Origin: Hyposmocoma kahamanoa
Lineage: Eukaryota > Arthropoda > Insecta > Lepidoptera > Cosmopterigidae
Assembly: GCF_003589595.1 (NCBI RefSeq)
Contig: NW_020653945.1
Location: forward strand, 6,923,547-6,987,546
DNA: 64,000 bases
Reading direction: 5' to 3'
This document shows positions 35,346 to 64,000 of this stretch, one piece after another (positions within the stretch are counted from its first letter, which is position 1; every line of letters begins with the position of its first letter). The notes beneath the pieces were generated by a model. The model worked only from the letters and a program-made list of their open reading frames with translations, was not told the origin of the DNA and made no database searches. The position numbers were made by a program, and so were the translations under genes.

Positions 35346-36099
35346 GACTATTGTTATTATTACTGGCAATTAAAAACATGATGTAGATCTTCAAAAATAA
35401 AGATTCCTCAAAATTTCATCTATCACAATAAAGTTAAAAACGTAAATATCTACGTAACTAAACCTTATCTCCAACTCAACACACAAAAATGTCACCACTA
35501 CCAATCTTCCTTTGTTTGGGTTGCCCCAATTCTGATGTTAAGGTTGACAACCCTATTATGGGCGACCCCTGGGGTCCCCCAGGGCAAGACATGGGAATTT
35601 CACGCGGATAAGCTTCGCAGCTACGCCAAAATGTAATAAGAGTTTACTGGCTTAAATTTAAGACTTTTGTATTGCGTTTTCGATATGAAATTATAATAAC
35701 CGTTTTGTGCGACTTACTTTAACGGGTTTTTCCGCTGGTACAATTCTCTATGTAAACATTTTTCTAATTAATAATTTGTCTGATATTGGAAAGGACACTT
35801 TACAACTCATCTCTCGAAAAGAACATATCTACGCTTTAAACGTTGGCTTCGATTACCTTCGTTTACTACACAAACTACTCACCAGCCTATTTACAAACAA
35901 GGTAACATTTAATTCACCCGGCGACTGTCGCTTGCCCACCGACAAACTACCCAGTGTAAATAGTGAGTCGTCTGATGACCGTAGTTGGCACTCGCAACCG
36001 AAGCGACTAGGTATATTAGATTGTCCATGTCTTGTTGTTTATGTAATTGTTCTATAGGCCACAATCGCCTTCGGCATGCGACAGTCAGCCGAACATGTT

Positions 36100-36470
36100 T
36101 CAACGTATCCGCGGCCACACCCCACCGCGATAAGGATGTATTTAGCGAAGGAGGCAGACTACTCGGTCTAGACGGCGTCGGCGAGTCGACTGCGTCGCTT
36201 TCAACAAGACAAAGTAGTCTGCCGAAGGCGGCAGACGGCTTGGTGTAAACGGCGGCGGCAAGTCGACTGCGTCGCCTTCGACAAAACAAAGTAGTCTGCT
36301 GAAGGCGGCAAACAACTTGGTGTAAACGGCGGCGGCGAGTAGACTGCGTCGCCTTCGACAAAACAAAGTAGTCTACCGAAGGCGGCAAACGACTTGGTGC
36401 AAACGGCGGCTGCGAAGTAGTCTGCTAAAGGCGGCAAACAACCCAGTGTAAATGCGCCGTTAGGGTAAAA
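36100..36470. repeat. 77-bp GC-rich tandem repeat
   Basis: The block TGCGTCGCCTTCGACAAAAC recurs at 36,191, 36,268 and 36,345, an exact 77-bp step. A fourth unit is shortened by an internal deletion. Other unit markers are GAAGGCGGCAAACGACTTGG and GTAAACGGCGGCGGCGAG. The several long open frames on both strands come from the array's lack of stops and are not genes. Confidence 0.9.
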
Positions 36471-36649
36471 AATCCGTGGTAAGCTAATGGTTGGACCTAC
36501 CGCCTTCTTCGAATCCGGTCTCGCGCCTCTTAGTTTGGAAATATCATTTTAAATTTACCACGACCTTTTCGGTGAAGAAAAACTGTGATGAAACCTGCAC
36601 TTCGAAGAAGTTTCACAACCATCGGAAAATGAACGGACGGATGAACACT

Positions 36650-37520
36650 TAGGGTTAGATCGCACTTATATTTTATATGAATTATCTTCAGCAAGTTTCA
36701 TCAGCTTGTAACCTATAACTATACATTTTATTTACATAGTCGAAATTATTTTCTTATCAACATACCAAGTTAAAAACTCACTTGTCCATCTAATACGCTG
36801 CTGATTAATTTCACTAATCCGTGCCACAGAAAGAGTTAGACGCAAACTTGATTAGACTTCATTTGCTCCGTCGTCGAGGCAGGATCCCCAAAGGCGCACG
36901 CCGACCTGATTTTTTCACTTTGCCGCGTAATGGAGTCCAGTAAAATATGGACGTCATTATTGTCTTATTCCCAAAAGGCCATGATTTTATTCATTGGAGG
37001 AATTGTTCGTGTGCGTAAATTCGTTCTATGATGAGCTTTTGTTGTTGCAAGTCGTTAAGGGGTTGATTAACTTTTTTTCTTTGAAGGTTTGTTCTTATTA
37101 GTGTGAAGTTCGTTATAAAATAAGTGAGCAAGTCTCAATTTACGTTATCGCGGAAAGGACTGGAGGTGAAATTTTGTAAACAAAACATAATAGAGTGTAT
37201 GTTAATTGTGTATAGTACAAACTAGATAAGTGCTAAAATAAATCGCGTCTTTCGGAGACCTCTCGCGCAGTCTCTGGCATTGCCGCAGCTACGGTATAGG
37301 ATCTAGATATTGTAGGTTACACAATTATATAAAATCATTATGCTCTAAAATTTCATTACGAAAATTCGTTTCCATTCCCTTCCGCAGCTATGTAAATTGA
37401 GCCGTGTTTTATGTTTAGGTGCGCCCCTGAAGACCATCGATTATGGTCGAAACTAGCCGAACCGCTTCCGACTAAAATACTACGCGAGTAAGTCCCGTTA
37501 CTTTTATATTATAAGCTGTC
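36650..37520. other. gene-free sequence
   Basis: Nothing recognisable. Confidence 0.4.
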
Positions 37521-37549
37521 AAATTCCTTCCAGAGCCTGCTTTAGGAAT

Positions 37550-37690
37550 ATGGTTTTGAGGCTTCAAACTACTGGCACATTCCAGGATGATAAGCCAGAA
37601 AGTCGCCCAAGTGTTCGTGATCCTGACATAGAAGAGGAGATCATTTCGAAAATAATCCGCGGACCAACACTCGCGGAACAGCTACAACTT
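37550..37690 (+). pseudogene. possible transposase helix-turn-helix scrap
   Basis: The frame starting at 37,550 contains LQTTGTFQDDKPESRPSV followed by an acidic stretch. This resembles the linker after the helix-turn-helix domain in several insect transposase-like proteins. It is short and not continued, so the identification is weak. Confidence 0.25.
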
Positions 37691-37923
37691 GGGATTGCAA
37701 ACCATATGCATACAAAACAAATAAAAAAGATGCACGTCTTTCATAAAGTACTTTTGCGTTTTACTTTGAATTTTTATTTTTATCTGTGTGAATCTTTATT
37801 TTATTTATGGAAATGTTAACTGTTGACATACTAAAAAGGAATTTTAGTGAGTAGCGACATTATAAAGGGTTATGTATACTCTGATCGTGTGACCGGTTGG
37901 TAGCGAAAACCTACCTTATAACC

Positions 37924-38151
37924 CATTGACTTACAATTATATGGACGTCGGGTCCGCGCTAAAAAGTGTTCGCACTTGTAAGGCGCTAAAATCGTATACA
38001 GTGCGCCAAACTCCGCTTTAGTCTTCATTTGTTCGACTGACAGCGCGATACTGCGATGACATTACAATTTAAATTTCGAATAGATTGACTTGGGATATTT
38101 TTTTCGTGGTTTTTGTATTAGACCCGTCGTCCATTTATTTGTAAGTCAATG
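37924..38151. mobile_element. hAT-type MITE, 228 bp, with 8-bp target-site duplication
   Basis: Inverted ends CATTGACTTACAA...GGACGTCGGGTC and their reverse complement run about 31 bp with few mismatches. The direct repeat TTATAACC flanks it exactly (37,916-37,923 and 38,152-38,159). CA...TG ends plus an 8-bp duplication are the hAT superfamily signature. No coding capacity. Confidence 0.88.
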
Positions 38152-38159
38152 TTATAACC

Positions 38160-39380
38160 TAAATAACCTTCAATTTGTACACTTTGACCACGATATCAGT
38201 TGCACCTGCCCAATCGCTGTACGATTTAGCGCAACCGATCGCACGATTCGATTGAACTGTTAATATTATAATATTAATAATTACTATATATTAACTAATA
38301 CTGTGATTTTAATATTGATGACGACGAATTATCGTAATTGTATATTCAACTAAAATACCAGTGCCAATTTGCTATTTGAAAGTAACTCTCTACATTCTTG
38401 GATTTCCACTGCACCCTTTGGTTACACCTGTATATATATTACACACATATAGGACAGTTATACGACTAAAAATGTAAAGCTCAATTATTTGTAATTTCAC
38501 ACTTAGGTAATTAATTGTAAAAAGGCAATAAAAATCACATTTCGTACAACTACTAAATTTTTAATCGAATCCAACAAGTTATTCTTAAGCAAAATCCTTA
38601 ATAACTCAATCTTAACTAAAACGTAATCGCTAAAACACTTCATAGTTCTTTTCATTAGCATGTCAAATACAAAAATATGTATATCAGTATATCTTAATAA
38701 CAACCGAAAATGCACACGTTCCATCGAATAAGAGAAGTGAATGTCTGAAGGTACCGTAGGTAAGGTATCTTATGCAAATGGTGGACAGGCCAGCGGGGCG
38801 ACGGCCGGCTCGCAATATGGAGCCGGCACAGGTCACTGGCTGCTACCTAGCCTGGAACAAACCAGATCAAGTTCACCTCTTCCGATTATACCACGCTAAA
38901 ATGCGCACATATCGGTGTTTTGTTATTTTCAGGCTATTTGTAAACATAGTTATTTTTTACGATTCCAACAGATACAGTTCAAAATCGTCATTTATTCTGG
39001 AATTAAAAAAACATTACAGTATTCAATTACATTCGAGAAGTACTTGGTACTTACTAAACGTAATTGGGATTTTTTGTCGTATACATTTATTAATTATATC
39101 TTGTCAATATTTACAAACTATAAGCTAGGACAAGGTTGCTCAATCATGCATTACGTATGAGACCTCTTCCTGCCATGCAATTTGACTCCTTATGCGGTTA
39201 CATACATTACATACTGTAGTTACATTAGAGAATAACATTTCTTTCGCTAATATGACAACTGTCTCAACCTGCTGCACAATGCATTTAACACCCAGTCACC
39301 TTTTTGTAAATCGATCAAATCAGAGCCAAACTCATCAAGAAGGAGGCACTCGAATTTTTTTTGGTAGTAGCAACTCACAA
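38160..39380. other. gene-free sequence downstream of wds
   Basis: Probably includes the 3' untranslated region of wds (minus strand). A GC-richer patch at about 38,775-38,850 is unexplained. Confidence 0.4.
39086..39091 (-). terminator. candidate polyadenylation signal for wds
   Basis: AATAAA on the minus strand, about 300 bp past the wds stop. A second one is at 38,991-38,996. Which is used cannot be told from sequence in such AT-rich DNA. Confidence 0.3.
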
Positions 39381-39386
39381 TAGCAC

Positions 39387-46814
<7,428 letters not shown>

Positions 46815-47300
46815 GTTTCACTCTTCTATGCAACTACGTTTTTCTTTGTTCGTCAGCCAACGCAATCACTAATACACAACGAACTACAAGTCAAAATACA
46901 CAGAGGACCTGGAAAACCACTTATTCTTCTACACACACGCGGCTTTTCATAAATTTCAACGTAGATTTTCAAAGAACATTCTAAATCCGGGCGTCCCAAT
47001 GCGTGCATATTTCGCGAAGAGTAAGCAATGATGCCAACATAACATTAACAAAATGCCTCTCGCGCGGTCCTCCCACTGGCTTCTATTTATCTATACCACA
47101 TCCAATACCCTACTAGGAATAGTAAAAAATATCGATATTTTCTTCATGGAATAATCGTTGATGTTTTTAAACTCGATATATCAAAAATCAAATCTTTTAT
47201 TCGACTATCAATTTCGATATTTGTATCGCAACCTATGTATGTTAGAGCATACAACATGAGTGGCACCATCCTTAAGCGGTCTCCTCTGTCGAGGAACAGG

Positions 47301-47411
47301 GTCAAGAGCACGCCAAGGTTTGAACTTAAGATTTAAAACCAACTCTATGTCGCCAATGACAAGAACGGTCCAAAGTACAAAATGTCAAGCTTGATGTACT
47401 CTTGACTGTAC
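47301..47411. mobile_element. small MITE between wds and Pgk
   Basis: GTCAAGAGCACGCC at the left and GATGTACTCTTGAC at the right are inverted. The interior GACAAGAACGGTCC and AAATGTCAAGCTTG is shared with the copies at 11.85 and 40.05 kb. Confidence 0.65.
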
Positions 47412-48262
47412 ATACAAATAAAAAATACCACCACGCAATAAATACTACTTTTGAATCGATTTTTTTTTCATTTCCACTAATGAATTAATCGCGTCAAGAG
47501 TTTCACATGAAAAGCTGTCTTGCAACGTACAAATTTATTAAAAAAAAACTGCTACATCCAGTCTAGCTAAGGATTGAATTACGTTTCATATATGAAAAAT
47601 TTATTTTTTTATACTAATTACAATTTATTTGTATTCTAAGAGTTAATTATTTTTGCGATGATCATATTGATTCAATTTATCGATAAAATATTTCAAGCAT
47701 TTTAGCATTTTGCAGATTTTTTTTTACCTTACAATCCATATCTTACTTTTTAATTACGAAACGACATACCTTGACAAAAAGAAGTAATGGGAATTCCTCC
47801 TGGGGCTATCTACTACGCTGGAAAGTTGTGAATAATATCGAATCGAGCGTACATAAAAGTATTGGATAGTTTACTTAGGTGCGCGATTATTGAGATGAAA
47901 GATGTATTATATCTAACTGTAAGTAGTAATCTTTGTGAAGTTAATAAGGTTGCTTTTTTCACTTATTTCTGATCAAGGCGCCATGTTCATGTTCATTTCA
48001 TTAACACGCATCAGTGCTTTCATACACGCTAGTCGATTAAGAGTAAGTACTTTTATATGGTATTTGATAAAAAAATATAACTTCAACACTTCCAAGCCTA
48101 TAGTGTAATTTGGATACATTGCAACGTGTCTTTATTTTCCCGAATTTTACTTTACAGATATAGTTTGGGAATATTTTTAGATTACTTTACTAGTGCCTCA
48201 ATCAAAATATATTTATATCGATAAATATCGAAACGATACATGTCGATATATTTTTATTATTT

Positions 48263-48294
48263 ATTATTGCCCATCCCTAGGGATGGGCAATAAT
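48263..48294. repeat. perfect 32-bp palindrome with hAT-like end motif
   Basis: ATTATTGCCCATCCCT followed by its exact reverse complement. AGGGATGGGCAA is a common hAT terminal motif, so this may be two element ends joined head to head. ATATCGAT-type sequence lies on both sides. About 370 bp upstream of the Pgk ATG. Confidence 0.75.
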
Positions 48295-48665
48295 AGAAAT
48301 ATATCGATAGGGTATAGGGTATAAACCCTACCATATTACAAGCTGTTGGCAAACTTAACACAACTATTTTACGCAACCACCACTCTTTAAAACGTTTGTA
48401 AAAATTTTTCACTTTAATATTTCTCATTCGAATTTACTTCTAGTTGTCTATAGCTACAGAGTTGTCTGAGTAAAAAAAATCTAATTCAGATATCCCGGGA
48501 ATATAAACTTATTTGTACTTGGCAAGAATGTTTGACCTATTTGACATTTCAAGGTTGAACTTGACAATTTTATGCCTATCGTTTCTTAGACTATTATTTG
48601 TAATTGAATTTCTCTGGAGCCGATAGTCCATTATTCATCGTTTTAGACACATTTTACCCCTCAAA

Positions 48666-63909
<15,244 letters not shown>

Positions 63910-64000
63910 TAAACAACAAAATGCCTAATATGAAATAATGCAAATCAACATCACTATACAGTATAAAAAAATTATAAAAAATATTATTACTGTAACATAT

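Larger units (their letters stand above)
46815..48665. promoter_or_regulatory. head-to-head intergenic region wds / Pgk
   Basis: 1,851 bp between the two start codons must contain both promoters and 5' leaders. I cannot place a TATA box or initiator with confidence. It also holds a MITE (47,301-47,411) and a palindromic element with ATATCGAT-rich flanks (48,190-48,320), so part of the spacer is mobile-element sequence. Confidence 0.5.

Noticed and set aside
35909..36437. Several long Arg/Ser-rich open frames on both strands
   Set aside because: They lie inside the 77-bp tandem repeat. Openness follows from GC-rich repeated units without stops.
38772..39160. Overlapping plus-strand frames downstream of wds
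   Set aside because: They fall in the likely 3' untranslated or intergenic region of wds on the opposite strand, and show no conserved segment.

Overview
The window is eukaryotic nuclear DNA, most likely from a moth or butterfly. It is AT-rich, with short coding exons bounded by GT/AG introns. It carries insect-type wds and Pgk genes and a repeat load of tRNA-derived SINEs, jockey- and RTE-like LINEs, Penelope, Gypsy and Tc1 elements and many small inverted-repeat elements. The Lepidoptera assignment rests on the style of the repeats and proteins, not on a database search.

Layout. Bases 1-39,386 hold no host gene I can support; they are intergenic or deep intronic sequence filled with repeats. 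These include a 400-N gap (2086-2485), a dead Tc1-like transposon (13.45-15.01 kb), two LINE copies in tandem (29.36-32.64 kb), a 77-bp tandem array (36.1-36.47 kb) and a hAT-type MITE with a perfect 8-bp target duplication (37.92-38.16 kb). From 39,387 to 46,814 on the minus strand lies a complete wds/WDR5 gene: seven coding exons, 346 residues. From 48,666 onward on the plus strand lies Pgk (phosphoglycerate kinase). Nine exons give 402 codons, and only the last roughly 13 residues lie beyond the window. The two genes are head to head, with 1.85 kb between their start codons.

Pgk intron 7 (7.6 kb) is a nested retroelement graveyard, all on the minus strand. It contains a Gypsy-like gag/integrase remnant, an RTE-type LINE inserted in it with two nonsense codons, a Penelope-like reverse transcriptase plus GIY-YIG endonuclease that has lost its YVDD motif, and a second LINE 3' end. 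A tRNA-SINE with an unusual leader stops only bases from the exon 8 splice acceptor.

The two host genes have unrelated jobs: chromatin methylation scaffold and glycolysis. I see no bacterial-type system and no clearly new pathway. The most interesting signals concern mobile elements: an 88-bp and a 387-bp Penelope-derived mini-element with target duplications, a compensating 3' hairpin shared by three LINE tails, a SINE with a shared 5' leader next to a Pgk splice site, and unrelated microsatellites seeded beside one repeat.
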